This document shows positions 43,330 through 54,272 of a stretch of 64,000 bases of DNA, one piece after another. A program made the translations under genes and the position numbers. How positions within the stretch are numbered: position 1 is the first letter of the stretch; the number at the start of each line of letters is the position of its first letter. The DNA comes from Hymenopus coronatus (Eukaryota > Arthropoda > Insecta > Mantodea > Hymenopodidae): NCBI GenBank assembly GCA_030762935.1, contig CM060881.1, forward strand, positions 99,752,501 through 99,816,500, given 5' to 3'. The notes below the pieces were generated by a model. It was given only the letters and a program-made list of their open reading frames with translations. It did no database searches and was not told where the DNA came from.

Positions 43330-43930
43330 TTTTAAATAACAGTTCCGGAGTCTTGTCAACTCTCTGGCGCTGAATTCCTTTTTCCTCTTTTTTCATGTTC
43401 ATAACATTTACTTTGTTTTTCTGTTTGAGTCCGTTTGCTGTTTTGCTTCTAATACACACATACATATACACATTTAAAAACACGTAAAAAATGTAAATGA
43501 CGTGTTATTTATGGACGCTCTTTAACTGCTGTGGTTCTCAGCGTCCCATTCTATATTGGGCGTGAAAAACCGCATAATTTTGCTCAGAGGCCTCTCTATC
43601 AGGCTTGCGGTTCTTTTACGTGCCGTAAATCTATGACACGGGACCAACGGCTTTACTTCCCTTCCGAAGAAAGCCATGCTAAGGATTTTTACACCCGAAA
43701 AAATCCATCGTCCTCCGCCGGGTTTGAACCAGCAACCTTGGGTATATGAAGTCAGCATGGTAACCATTACACCACGGAACGCGACTAAAAACACTTAAAC
43801 ACACATCCCAAGGCAAATTCGAACCCACTATCCCCTACACCACGAAGCACAAAAACGAGGCACTTTAGTGAGCGCGGACATGAGTACCAGCATATGGCTT
43901 GTGAAACTCGTATTAGTTTAGGTTTAGAAC
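43330..43930 (-). mobile_element. repeat R-B interrupted by SINE
   Basis: 43330-43483 and 43786-43930 are the two halves of a repeat also present uninterrupted at 50225-50460. Shared sequence includes AACAGTTCCG...GGCGCTG-ATTCCTTTTT, TTACTTTGTTT, ACACACATACAT, CCACGAAGCAC and CACTTTAGTGAG. On the minus strand GTGCTTCGTGGTGTAGGGGATAGTGGGTTCGAATTTGCC is tRNA-like, so it may be a SINE. Orientation is assigned from that. Confidence 0.7.
43484..43785 (-). mobile_element. tRNA-derived SINE, family S2, with TSD
   Basis: Flanked by the 9-bp duplication TAAAAACAC (43475-43483 and 43786-43794). On the minus strand: head TTCCGTGGTGTAATGGTTACCATGC, box B-like GCTGGTTCAAACCCGGC, body with TTTTTCGGGTGTAAAAATCC and a terminal GCTGAGAACCACAGCAG. 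The two-codon-phase open frames here are translations of the SINE. Confidence 0.92.
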
Positions 43931-43964
43931 ATTAGATTAATTGTTTTAAATCACTAAACATGCG

Positions 43965-44085
43965 CACATTTACTCTCACATTCATACTTCCAGACTCTGG
44001 AGGATAGGGAATAATTCTGGATAGATAAAATGTCGCCACCGCAGCCGGGAATCCAACCAGGGACCTTCGGATGAAACGAAGTATT
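43965..44085 (-). mobile_element. tRNA-derived SINE, family S3, fragment
   Basis: On the minus strand, CCGAAGGTCCCTGGTTGGATTCCCGGCTGCGG is a tRNA-like 3' half with box B, followed by ATCCAGAATTATTCCC as in 32745-32888. The SINE abuts the truncated 3' end of the next HINE-like copy. Confidence 0.6.
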
Positions 44086-44701
44086 CTTATAAAAGCTTAT
44101 TCATCTATGTAGTTCATGCTTATTAAGGCAATCATTAGCAGAAATGGACTTACTTATCTGGGTAGTTAATTCCTTAAAAGTAAAGTCAGTAAAGTAATAC
44201 ATTAGGCTAAAACGATAGTCAACATTTTAAAAGTTGGTGGTTATGTGAAACACTGGAATTCAGTTCCCTTTTGCATTCTCGGAAGTAAAACAAAACAGAG
44301 GTGAAACGAAAGTTGACGTTCCGCTTGATAAAAGTTTAAGCAATTAAAACTGAAACCAATAACAAGGAATCCTAGGAAACGGTTAACAACAAAAAATGTG
44401 TGTTAAGGTTTTGTTTATCTCTTAAAGTTTACGTTTTATACAAAATTCATCTAAAATGAAGAGGTCTTTAGAGACTATTCCCAGAAAACTTAAGATATAC
44501 ATTTCGTTTGTCATAAAAATATCTTAAGCATACTGGATTTTAATCAAAATCGTTAGAGAAAAATCAATATTTTCGAAAACATTTTCCATGTAAAGGATAA
44601 TTTGGTTGGAAGGATTTTCCTGAAAATCTCTGTGTCGCATCCTTAAAAGACACTGAACCTAAATACCAAGTTTTCGCTTTTTTGTTTTTTAATTATGCCG
44701 T

Positions 44702-44739
<38 letters not shown>

Positions 44740-44902
44740 CACACAACACACACACACACACATACTGACCCCTTTCAAAAAATGCTTTTTTTATTCAGAT
44801 GCCCTCAAATGAGTATATATTTTGATATTGAAAGTTTTGTTGAAATACAATACCTTCTGTACCCACTATGTACATCGTATGTACCGTTAGAGAAAACTAA
44901 AA
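44086..44902 (-). mobile_element. HINE-like copy, 3' terminus missing
   Basis: Starts within AAAAGCTTATTCATCTATGTAG (about 45 bp short of the 3' end) and runs to GTACCGTTAGAGAAAACTAAAATG. Its microsatellite has expanded to a 60-bp CA run (44702-44762). The dyad is reduced. Confidence 0.88.
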
Positions 44903-45109
44903 TGCCTATTTTAATAAGTTTTTCAACAGTAAAAATCTCTATTCATCTAGGACAGGAGTAGCCAAGTTTTACATAACCGAGCCATATTAAATCACAGACA
45001 CAAGGCCTAAAGATCACATTAGTTTCCAAAATCAGAATTTTACAGAACAAAGCTCTAAATTTACATATTAATAACTTCTCTTATTTACTCTCCTCGACTG
45101 GAGGACATA
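44903..45109. other. unassigned spacer
   Basis: No recognised feature. Confidence 0.4.
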
Positions 45110-45345
45110 CAACTTCTAGGATTTAAGCCCAGCGCCGGAAGTCAAATGAATGTGGAGAAGCAGACAGTCTAGATCAGAGAGAGTAGCCAGAATGGGTAAT
45201 CAGTCCAATGCCCGGTATGAGAGTGAGGAATGGAATGATATGAAATGACGGTGAGATAAATGAAAGGAAAGGTGAATCAGAAACTGTCGGGGAAAACAGA
45301 TAACCTGGCAGAAACTCGCCCAGAAGCGCTTTGTCCAATTTTAAT
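45110..45345 (-). mobile_element. SINE family S1, head truncated
   Basis: On the minus strand, TTGGACAAAGCGCTTCTGGGCGAGTTTC aligns with the S1 body (GTGGACAAAGCGGCGCTGGGGCGGGTTTTC). It continues with TTTTCCCCGAC, CATTTCATATCATTCCATTCCTCAC as in the copy at 53775-54010. The tRNA head is absent. Confidence 0.6.
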
Positions 45346-45834
45346 ACTGATGTAATTAAACACATCACAAATAACCAGTCGTGTATTCATAATCTCATGA
45401 GAATGTACCCGTAGCTCTTAGGATATATTGTGTGTATATAGTGATTCATAATCAGGGCGAAGAATGTAACTTTCCTGTGCTATAATTTTACACACATTTG
45501 TGGTTCTAATTTAGTGCAGCCTTTCTTCAAAATTGACTCTAAAATTTACATTAACCCTAATTTACCCAAAGTTTGATTTGACATATTTAACTTTTGAAAA
45601 TGCCTCTTCACAGATATAGGTACGTTGATGCAAACACTGATATTATTTTGGTGTAAGGTGTTTCAAATGAGGAAATGTATCATTCGACAGACGATTGCAA
45701 AAATCAAGTAAATTAACTTCCTTGTCTGTATATAAATAAAAAATCTGAGCGTTTAGTTTTATTTAATAGTTCAACATTAATCGAATACAGTGAATAAATT
45801 AATGCAGTACAGGTATGCCGTTTCTATTTATTTA
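45346..45834. other. unassigned spacer
   Basis: AT-rich with no recognised feature. Confidence 0.45.
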
Positions 45835-46648
45835 TATTTTTACTTTCTCTACTTCCTGCAAAGTATGTAGGTAGAGAAGATATTGCGCTCCATCCAAAAA
45901 TTCCATGCAGAAATTTCACTAGACTTAGAAGTTATAGGGTCCATTGAATCGAACAATAAATAAATAAATTAAATAGATACGCGTATATATAGTGTGTGTG
46001 TTCGTAAACAGCATAACTCATAAATCAAGAGTATTTAACTTAATATTTAAGTTCAGCATTTTCCAACGATGCGACAAGAAATTTTTCAAGAAAACTCCGC
46101 ACCTCAAACCACCATTTAAATGGAACAGTTCTCAAAAAATTGTATTTTTTCAAACGTGATTAATGATTTTGATTAAAATACTATATATAAACGATATTTA
46201 CATGAAAATATACTCTATTTCATGAATTTCCTGGGAATAGCATTTGAAATTATCTTCTTTCCGGATATCTTTGTATAACTCTAAATCGTAAAGTGTAGAC
46301 AAAGGTTTACCACACAAAAAAGATAGACTTCTCCTTAAATCAAATATATTTTTGTGTGATCTGAGCACGTCCGATATAATGTTTGTTATAGATTTAAATT
46401 ATCTAATATCCATACTTTTCTCAAATGGGAAATCGTTATTCATAGTTTTTCATTTTGGCCAAGCAAAGGGAACTTCACCATAGTGAACAGAAAAGTTCGA
46501 CTATGGTTTAGATTATTGAGTTTCCTTATTCCCCTTGTAGAAGTAAATAATATTGTAATAACAGGGAAGATAGAAGAATAAGCTCTCGTAAGAATAGGTT
46601 TCTGCAGCATAGGTAGAGAAAATTATATGAATATGAGATTTGTTTAAG
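45835..46648 (+). mobile_element. HINE-like copy
   Basis: ATTTTTACTTTCTCTACTTCCTGC start with degraded palindrome, and the end AGGTAGAGAAAATTATATGAATATGAG. The microsatellite is short (45991-45999) and the dyad diverged (AACTTAATATTTAAG). An older copy. Confidence 0.88.
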
Positions 46649-46937
46649 TTTGCAAATGGGTCAAACAAAGGCAATTCTCTGGCCAGTTATTTCCACACTC
46701 CCCGGGACGTAGTTTGGAAAACCCTGTTCTAGAATATAGGTTATTAAAATTAACTAACATATTTGGTTTATCTAATTTCATTGATATTTTAAGGCCTTCC
46801 AGGTGAAAGGTGTAAATGTATTGAATCTTTAAAACTGAACTATAAAACGGGATTTTTATATAATATTTATATCATCTAATTGTCCTGTGATTTCTTAGCT
46901 CATTATCAGAACATTTTTGGTATGATTAAAGAATTAT

Positions 46938-47537
46938 GATATGTTGCAATCACATGACTTTCTCTACCTGTTATGCAAACTATTATTAAGATTCTTTTAT
47001 CTATATCATTCTAATATTGCTTATTGAGATAAGCTAACTTTCCGTATGAGAAAAGGTACTCATTTAGAATTGAAAAAATAAGGAATATCCTATAATCGGT
47101 CAACGCTACAAAAATTGTGTATATTTATGCGTAATATGTTTTAACGAGATATACATATTTTGTTTAGTAAGCTTTTGTTTATCTTATACAGCTTACTAGT
47201 TATGCAAAATTCATCCAGAGGCAATTCCCAGAAATTTCAGGATATACACTTTATTCGTGATATAAATATATTTAATATGCGATACTTCAATTAAAATCAT
47301 TAATCTATTTCTGAGAAAAATAAATTTTCCGAAAATTTTTCCATCTAAAGGATAGTTTGACATAAGAGGATTTTTTAAAAATCTTCTTATCGCATCCTTT
47401 GAAGAAGCTAAAGTTAAATATCAAGTTTGGTATTTTTCTAAATATGCTATTTCGGGGATCTCAAAATATGCATGTCCGATGGAATCTCGTTATCGAATTT
47501 TTGGATGGAATAAGATCGTGTAGAGAAGGTAAAAATA
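46938..47537 (-). mobile_element. HINE-like copy, internally deleted
   Basis: 3' end at left (ATATGTTGCAATCACATGACTTTCTCTACC), dyad ATATCAAGTTTGGTATTTT, 5' end TAGAGAAGGTAAAAATAG at right. Part of the 3' third, the microsatellite and most of the palindrome are gone. 46649-46937 before it is unassigned. Confidence 0.85.
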
Positions 47538-47770
47538 GATAAGTCTTGGGCTTTAGAATCTGAGAAAATGACAGTGTTCTATATTTTTTCAAGCATACTA
47601 TACTCGTTCTGCAAAACTCCATACACTTATACTATAAGACTCAATGAAAATTATGGACTACAACTGCAATATTGTCAATCATGATATACTTAATCTACAT
47701 GGACAAAATATTAGAGAGTTATATTATAAGAGCTGGTAAAAACCTAGCACTTTCGTACACGGTATACTTG
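47538..47770. other. unassigned spacer
   Basis: No recognised feature. Confidence 0.4.
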
Positions 47771-48168
47771 TGTGTTGGAGAAGTTGCCTAACTAGAAAAG
47801 GGTTCAGTCTGAACGTGAGAACCTTGCTCACCGTAGTTCAGACGGCGGTTTCTAGCGTATTTATCCTACCAAAGCAATTTGACACTGCGTTTAGGTAGAC
47901 ATTTCATTGATGTGAACGCTGTAAGGCAACATAAATTTGTCAACAGTGTTGCAGTTCCCTTCTGTGAATCTGAAGAGAAATATTATTTGTATGGAATGAA
48001 TGGATGTTGATAGGCTTATGCAAGAAAGATAAACATGTTTGATATTTTGTTTTATTTTATTTTATGCTTTTTCCTATGACGTTATGAGACAAGTTATTTG
48101 AGCCTCATTTTATGGTTAACTTTATCTTTGGATTAAACGCCATGCTTGCAGGCAACTTCTCCGGCACA
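47771..48168. mobile_element. MITE-like element with inverted ends
   Basis: TGTGTTGGAGAAGTTGCCT (47771-47789) and the reverse complement of TGTGCCGGAGAAGTTGCCT (48150-48168) pair over 19 bp with two mismatches, 13 bp of it perfect. The 360-bp interior has no coding capacity. No convincing target duplication is visible, so superfamily is unknown and chance or a host inverted repeat is possible. Confidence 0.5.
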
Positions 48169-48744
48169 GGGGCATTATGTAGGTTCCTCGGCTAAGAGCT
48201 CGCGTTCCTTTAAATTGACTCACAGCTAAAAAGCTCAGAAATAAAACCTGATTTCCAAATCTTCACCATGGGAAATGTAATTTTATTTATAACTTATGGT
48301 ATTTTTTCATGCAAATAAACAAGGTTAGCAGGAAAAACTTCAGTAAGTAGAAAAGATTCATTTGTTATACTTTTTCGATTTTAGAAGACCAATGTATTAC
48401 CTCACCGTTTCTTGAATCATAACCAAAAAGCGCATTTAGCTCTAACTAATTGAGATTCTACCCACTCATCTATTTGTCAGCATGCCTGTATAGTTCATAT
48501 TTTCTATCCGTCTTTAACATCACATCTCAAAACTCTCCAAAGTCCACTTCTCTGATTCATAAAGAGCAATCTTCAAATTAACAATGTATTACACTTTTGT
48601 TTAGGTAGATGTGGGATCAAAGTTTTAGTCCGCAATGTCCTCTTCTTCGTGAAAACTTTATTGGTCATCGTAATTCGTGATTTAATCCCCGTGGTGCACA
48701 GGCGTTCTTTCTCAATAAATGTCCCATTTGAACTGATTCTCATG
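48169..48744. other. unassigned spacer
   Basis: AT-rich with no recognised feature. A minus open frame running from the next repeat (48573-48860) is half repeat sequence. Confidence 0.4.
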
Positions 48745-49517
48745 TTTACTTTTTCTACGCGTACTATGTACCCAGTGTGTAGAAAAGGCATTGTATTGCA
48801 CCCAAAATTTCGATACCGAGATTTTACCGGAAATATAGATTTTGAGACCCCTGAGTCCAAAAAAAAAAAAGTAATTTTAGAAAAATGTCAGTGTTTTGTC
48901 TATCTGTCTGTGTTTGTACGTGTGTCAGTGGACAGCATAGCTCAAAAACGAAAAGTCCGTTATATACGCGGTTTTTAAGTTCAGTATTTTTCAAGGATGC
49001 GATAAGTAGATTTTCAAGAAAATCCCCCCACCCCTAACTACCATTTAACATGGAAAACTTTTTGAAAATTTAGATTTTCTCAAAAATGGCTCTAACGATT
49101 TTGATTAAGATATCTTATATTAAAGATATTTACATGGCAGATAACATGTATCTCTTGAATTTTCTTGGAATAGCCCCTGAAGATGTCTTTATACTTTCTT
49201 GCTGAATTTTGCATAACTGGTAAACTGTAAAAGATAGACAAAAAGTTAAAACACAAAAAATGAAATTATCATTAAAGCACATAATTTATGTCATATACAA
49301 ACAAAGGAACTTCAATCACATAGAAACTAATTTTGACTATCGTTTTAGCCTATGGTACTCCCGTATTTCCCTTCTACTTACATGGAAGCAAGTAATAATA
49401 CCATTTCTGTTAATTTTTCTCAATTAGCATTAAGTACATATAAGAATAAGCTATTTACAATAATTTTTGCAGAGACGTAGTGAAAGTCATGTGAACGGAA
49501 CGCATCAGATTTTTTTA
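48745..49517 (+). mobile_element. HINE-like copy, internal deletion
   Basis: TTTACTTTTTCTACGCGTACTATGTACC start, short microsatellite 48907-48926, end TAGTGAAAGTCATGTGAACGGAACGCATCAGATTTTTTT. About 100 bp of the 3' third is missing after CATATACA. Confidence 0.92.
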
Positions 49518-49740
49518 ATTCTTAATCTTCAATATCAGTTTTGAGAGTCTCTTATTTATTTGATATTGTCATCACTTTTGATTTCTCATATTGATTTCCA
49601 TTCCACATTCTCCTCCTGTTTCATCCAGTCAGTCGATCATATCTTGCAGTATTTCTTGATGCTTTTTCAGAAGCGCCGGATCATTTGTATATATGACAGT
49701 GTTAATTGCGTTTCCTTTCCTCATATAATAAAATATCTAA
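49518..49740 (-). pseudogene. LINE RT fragment
   Basis: The minus strand reads INTVIYTNDPALL (YADD box altered to YTND), then EILQDMIDRLDETGGECGM-EINMRNQK, the RT region following the catalytic Asp pair. RTE-like in layout; no other part of the element is nearby. Confidence 0.65.
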
Positions 49741-50224
49741 CTTCTTTTAAGCTTATTTTACTAACCAATCTCCGATGGTTTACAAGGCTAAATGGAGGTT
49801 ATAATTACAAGGGAATGTAATTACAAGGAAGTATGAAATAAAACTATTTCTGTTGTTTTTCTCAATTAACATTAATTAGAAATATAAGAAATTCTGCGCG
49901 ATGATTTACTCTGGCGAACGATAAATGAGGTAGTAACTTCAGAAGAAGTGTATACTATATACTTAAAAAGGGTTGTGTTCTCTATAAGGTAAAATGAAAT
50001 TGAAATGTAATGGTAAACAAAACATAAATGACAAAGCATAACCAAAGTTTAAAGCAAACCATTAGTAAACTGTAGCAGAATAACTATCGACGAAATAATT
50101 ATGAAAGCGTTAAGAATATGCGTAACATCGTAAACAAAATATCGCAAATTATTTATTATAAAGGATATCAGTTTGGGTTGGAGACATATCCTTGAAAAGC
50201 TTCATAAAATCGCATATTTGGGTG
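49741..50224. other. unassigned, with HINE-like scrap
   Basis: About 49810-49890 (ACAAGGAAGTATGAAATAAAACTATTTCTG...CTCAATTAACATTAATTAG) is the near-3' part of the HINE-like family on the plus strand. The rest is unassigned. Confidence 0.5.
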
Positions 50225-50460
50225 ATTTTTAAACAGTTCCGCTCCGGCGCTGTATTCCTTTTTCTATTTCTTGTGTTGTTTCCTTTTCTGCATGTTAACT
50301 ACATTTTCTTTGTTTCCCTTTTTCTTTTTACTCACAAACACACATACATTTACAAGCATATAAACAACCACGATCCCCTGCGCCACGAAGCACTAAAGCT
50401 AGTCACTTTAGTGAGTGCGGCTATGGAGGCCAGCATACTGAACTAATGCTAAAATCAGTA
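50225..50460 (-). mobile_element. repeat R-B, uninterrupted copy
   Basis: Homologous with 43330-43930 but without the SINE. It has CCACGATCCCCTGCGCCACGAAGCAC and AGTCACTTTAGTGAGTGCGGC, and thus shows the empty site. Confidence 0.7.
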
Positions 50461-50948
50461 TGTATTAGTTTTTCTTTTTAGAGGTATTTTCTATCTGTCT
50501 GTCTCACTCACTCACTCACACACACACAGCGGCTAGCATTCAGTGAATACACTTTCTTCTGAAGCTGTTACTTCATTTAGGCTCGGCAGAATTAAAAATT
50601 CTATCTGAGAAAAATGACTTTCAAGTTTACCTTAGAGTCATTTAACTAGCGCAATACCTTGAAATGCGTCCAAAACATGTTACATACCCCCAAAGGAGAA
50701 CCAAATTTGCAAATATGTACTTTAAATTGGGTGATTACGAGATAGTGCTTCACCTTTAATAGAACAACTTATATATTTTCATGATCATTCAGTATTCATT
50801 ACTATCATAATTGTAATCTCAGTAGGTTATAAAATGTTATCATTAATAACAAATAAATTTATAGATCGATATGCTATAGACGGTCAATACTTACAAATTC
50901 TTTGAACAGTTTTACCTGCAGTAGTCCTAATTTTTTGCATTAAAAATA
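50461..50948. other. unassigned, short CTCACACA microsatellite
   Basis: CTCACTCACTCACACACACACA tract at 50505-50529. Otherwise AT-rich without recognised features. Confidence 0.45.
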
Positions 50949-50958
50949 GACGTCGCAC

Positions 50959-51140
50959 TTAAATCAATAAATATTTATTTGATAACCATTACCAGGATCA
51001 TACCAACACCGCCGCTTGGTTGCTGAAATTTTGTCCCGCAGGAGTTCTTTTACACTGTAAATATACTTAAAAACATTCAGTCTGGACCGAGTTCGAACCC
51101 GGGACCTTGAGATCAGAAGATTAATTGAGCTACCTAGATT
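50959..51140 (-). mobile_element. tRNA-derived SINE, family S4, with TSD
   Basis: 182 bp flanked by the 10-bp duplication GACGTCGCAC (50949-50958 and 51141-51150). On the minus strand the head has box A-like TAGGTAGCTCAATTAATC and box B GGGTTCGAACTCGG, like a Lys/Arg-type tRNA. The tail ends in AAATATTTATTGATTTAA. The open frame across it is not a gene. Confidence 0.92.
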
Positions 51141-51227
51141 GACGTCGCACAAAATTACCTAAAAATTAAGGTAAGAACAGTTTACACAAGACTGGGTAGA
51201 GAAACCCATGTGAGTGAAATAATTTTT

Positions 51228-52126
51228 TTTACTTTCTCTACACGTACTGTGTACATAGTGTATAGAGAAGGTATTGTATTATACCCAAAAATTCGATACC
51301 GAGATTTCACCGGAAATACATGTTTTAGGTCCCGCTGAGATCAAAAAAGCATTTTTAGAAAAATGTCTTTGTTTGTCTGTCAGTCTGTCTGTGTGTGTGA
51401 CTGTGTATGTGTCTGTGGGCAAAATAGCTTAAAAGCGAATAGCTCAAAAATACTAAACTTGGTATTTAAGTTCAGCATCTTCCAAGAACACGACTCGAAG
51501 ATTTTCAAGAAAATTCCCCCAATACTAACTACCGTTTACATGGAATATTTTTCGAAAATTATGGTTTTCCAAAAACGTGGATCTAACGATTTTGATTAGA
51601 ATATAGTATATAAAAGATATTTTCACGACAAATAAATCGTATATTTTTAATTTTTTCAGAATAGCCTCTGAAAACATCTTTATTCTGGATAAATGTTGCG
51701 GAATTTTGCATATCTGGTAAATCATAAGAGATAGAAAAAAACTTACTGCACAGAAATGTAGATCTCGTTAAAACACACAATTTATGTCTTCTACATTTTC
51801 GTTGTGTAGGTAACCGTTTCCGAGATATTCCTTGATATTGGTTTCTATTGTGAAGTACTTATACTTTTCTCAGACAGAAAGTTTCCGTTTTTCTTCTGCT
51901 CTACTTCTGGCCAAATAAAGAAGCTATTTGCAATGACAATCGCATAACGATAGATTTTAAAACATTTGATTATGATTTTAGAGTATCACTTTATCCTTAT
52001 AAGCAACTAAGTAATAAGAATAATTTATCTTCATTAGCATTGTGTAGAAAGAAGAATAATCTTTTGTAAGATGTTCGTAGAGCAGCTAGAGGCAGTCATG
52101 TGAGTGTAACACATCAGATTTTTTTT
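51228..52126 (+). mobile_element. HINE-like copy, full length
   Basis: About 900 bp. TTTTTTACTTTCTCTACACGTACTGTGTACATAGTGTATAGAGAAGG shows the intact palindrome. Microsatellite 51390-51415, dyad ACTAAACTTGGTATTTAAG, end CAGCTAGAGGCAGTCATGTGAGTGTAACACATCAGATTTTTTTT. A good reference copy. Confidence 0.95.
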
Positions 52127-52865
52127 ATTCTAGAAAAAAGTAAATATTATGTTGGAATTTGAAGAAATGTGGTATGGACTTGCGTCAGTCCAAGGTAAGG
52201 ATAATTTCCAGCAGTAATCAAGGGACTCCATTAGGTGCCTCCAGAGTACTGGGATCGGAAGCAGAGCTGAAGGGGAAGAGATTTCCTGTATCACGTACAC
52301 CGGATATTGCAGTCGATGACATCATAATCAGCTCCTTCTAAGACGGAGGGTTGCAAAAACAATCCTACCCCTCTAGGGAGAACCCGGTGGTGGGGGATGA
52401 TGACTCAAGTCTCAGAGTTCGTGATGTGAGAATATGTGGGGCTCCCAACTATTGGAAATTCTAGCCTTGCGGTGTGCGCCCTGTGGGCAGGAACCCAATG
52501 GAATTTCCTTGATTGTTTCAACACTTCCATGCGGTTCTTTTTACAACAATAAACAGGAAATACAACAATTTGTTTGCTCCTTATTGTGAGAAATCCTTTA
52601 GCGAATACAATAAGGAAATAGCTTTAGAAAGAGAGAGTGTTTAATGCCGTTTTGAGGAGAAAAGAATGTTGGGTTTAATGTCAGGAATTACTTAAAAGAA
52701 GAGTGTTGTAATATCTGCATGTATTTGGCGGTGCAGATATCCTTCGTCCGTTAAAAGAGTGGCAGAATTCAACGGAGTTATTTGAAGATAAGACCAACCA
52801 GCAGGGAACAAACGAGAGATACCTCTGTTTTACCCGTCTTTATGATAGTGACCCACTCCACCGTC
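52127..52865. other. unassigned, less AT-rich
   Basis: 52150-52500 is GC-richer, with an open frame 52159-52341 of no known family. The stretch at about 52732-52786 (GTGCAGATATCCTTCGTCCGTTAAAAGAGTGGC...AATTCAAC) is shared with about 35327-35385, so at least part is dispersed repeat. Confidence 0.4.
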
Positions 52866-53622
52866 TTCGCCATAAGCAGAAATCTTCTTATTGCTTGCTT
52901 CTTTGTTAAGTAGAAGGGAAATAAGGGAATATACTAGGATAAAGCGGTAGTGGTTGAAAACTGGTTGCTATGTGACACATGTGAAATCCCCTTCTCTTTG
53001 CATGGTCAGGTGTAATTCAAAAGATACGTATATGAAATGACGGTTTCCCTTAAGATAAGTATTTTAAAATTGGAATCATTTACTTGAAATATCTCGGAAA
53101 CGGTTACCTCCACAAAAAGCGGGAGAGCGGTGTGTTTTAACAAGATCTACATCTTCTGTATAACATGGTTTTCCTATCTCTTATGGCTAACCCATCAAAC
53201 AAAAGACGTCCAGATTCCCAAAAACTGCATATATGCTTAGTATTGTATATCTAAAATCATATTATTTCAATACAAATCTTAGATTCATTTTTGACAAATA
53301 TTTGCTGTAAGACCAGTTTGGGTGGGCGGATATGAAGGAAAATCCTCGTGTCACGTGCTTGGAAAATGGTGAACCTAAATATCAAGTTTGCTATTTAACC
53401 CATTTTTTTCGTTTTCGAGATATGTTATTCAGAAAACACAAACACGGATACACACATGTAAGCACTTCCGGACTTACACATTTTCTAAAAGTGTTTTTCT
53501 ATAATTCAGAGCACCTCAGAACATGTATTTCCGGTTATTTCTCGCTATCTCATTTTGTGTGGAAACCAATCCTTCTCTACCTACTTTGTGCACTGAATAT
53601 ATATGCTAGAGAAAGTATAAAT
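52866..53622 (-). mobile_element. HINE-like copy, 3' end missing
   Basis: Begins at AGCAGAAATCTTCTTATTGCTTGC and runs to the 5' end ATATATATGCTAGAGAAAGTATAAATG. Dyad-region ATATCAAGTTTGCTATTT; a CA-poor microsatellite region at 53433-53462. Confidence 0.87.
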
Positions 53623-53774
53623 GTTTTTTTGTATTCCGTGGGCCTCAAAAATTAAATTGAATCATAATAAACATAAATCACAGTTAAACTCGTCCAACCG
53701 TTCGTACCAGTCGTAAAACATAAAAAATCCCAATGTTCGAACTTCGATATCATTGGTATCCAAAAGATTTGGGG

Positions 53775-54010
53775 AAAGGGCTCAGTGGGTAGGTCGCTGG
53801 CCTTTCACTTAGGCGGCTTTGGTTTGATCCCAAGCGAGGGATTTGTGGTAAACAAAGTGGCGTATGGCGGATTTTCTCCGGGTCCTCTGGTTTTCCCCGC
53901 CCCTATATCACAATTTCTCCATCATCACAGTTTTTATTATCCATTTCGCTTGCATTTCATATCATTCACTTCCTCACGCACACGCCTTGCAGGGGCTGAC
54001 CACTCGTTCC
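53775..54010 (+). mobile_element. tRNA-derived SINE, family S1
   Basis: Head GCTCAGTGGGTAGGTCGCTGGCC (box A-like) and GGTTTGATCCC (box B), then GGGATTTGTGGTAAACAAAGTGGCG and TCTCCGGGTCCTCTGG as in S1. 53623-53774 before it is unassigned. Confidence 0.75.
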
Positions 54011-54019
54011 AGGGTCACA

Positions 54020-54227
54020 TATAAATATAAAGTTTGATATTTTACCGACTTTTCGTTTTCAGTTATCGTGTTCAGAGATACACGGACCTTTTTCTGAAAA
54101 GGCTTTTTTTGAATACAAGGGACCCTAAAACGTGTATTTCCGGTGAAATCTCTGTGTCGAATTTTGGATGTAGTGCTTTACCTTCTCTATACACTAAGTA
54201 CAAAGTACGTGTAGGGAAAGTAACCAT
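54020..54227 (-). mobile_element. HINE-like copy, 5' quarter only
   Basis: From the dyad remnant (AAGTTTGATATTTTACC) to the start TAGGGAAAGTAACC, with a short microsatellite and a partial palindrome (CTATACACTAAGTACAAAGTACGTG). Confidence 0.88.
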
Positions 54228-54272
54228 CTTGTGAATGTAAATTATCATTACACTGGATTTAAAAGAACGAAA

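Noticed and set aside
52159..52341. 60-codon open frame of GC-richer sequence
   Set aside because: No similarity recognised; adjacent sequence is shared with another locus, so it is probably a repeat.
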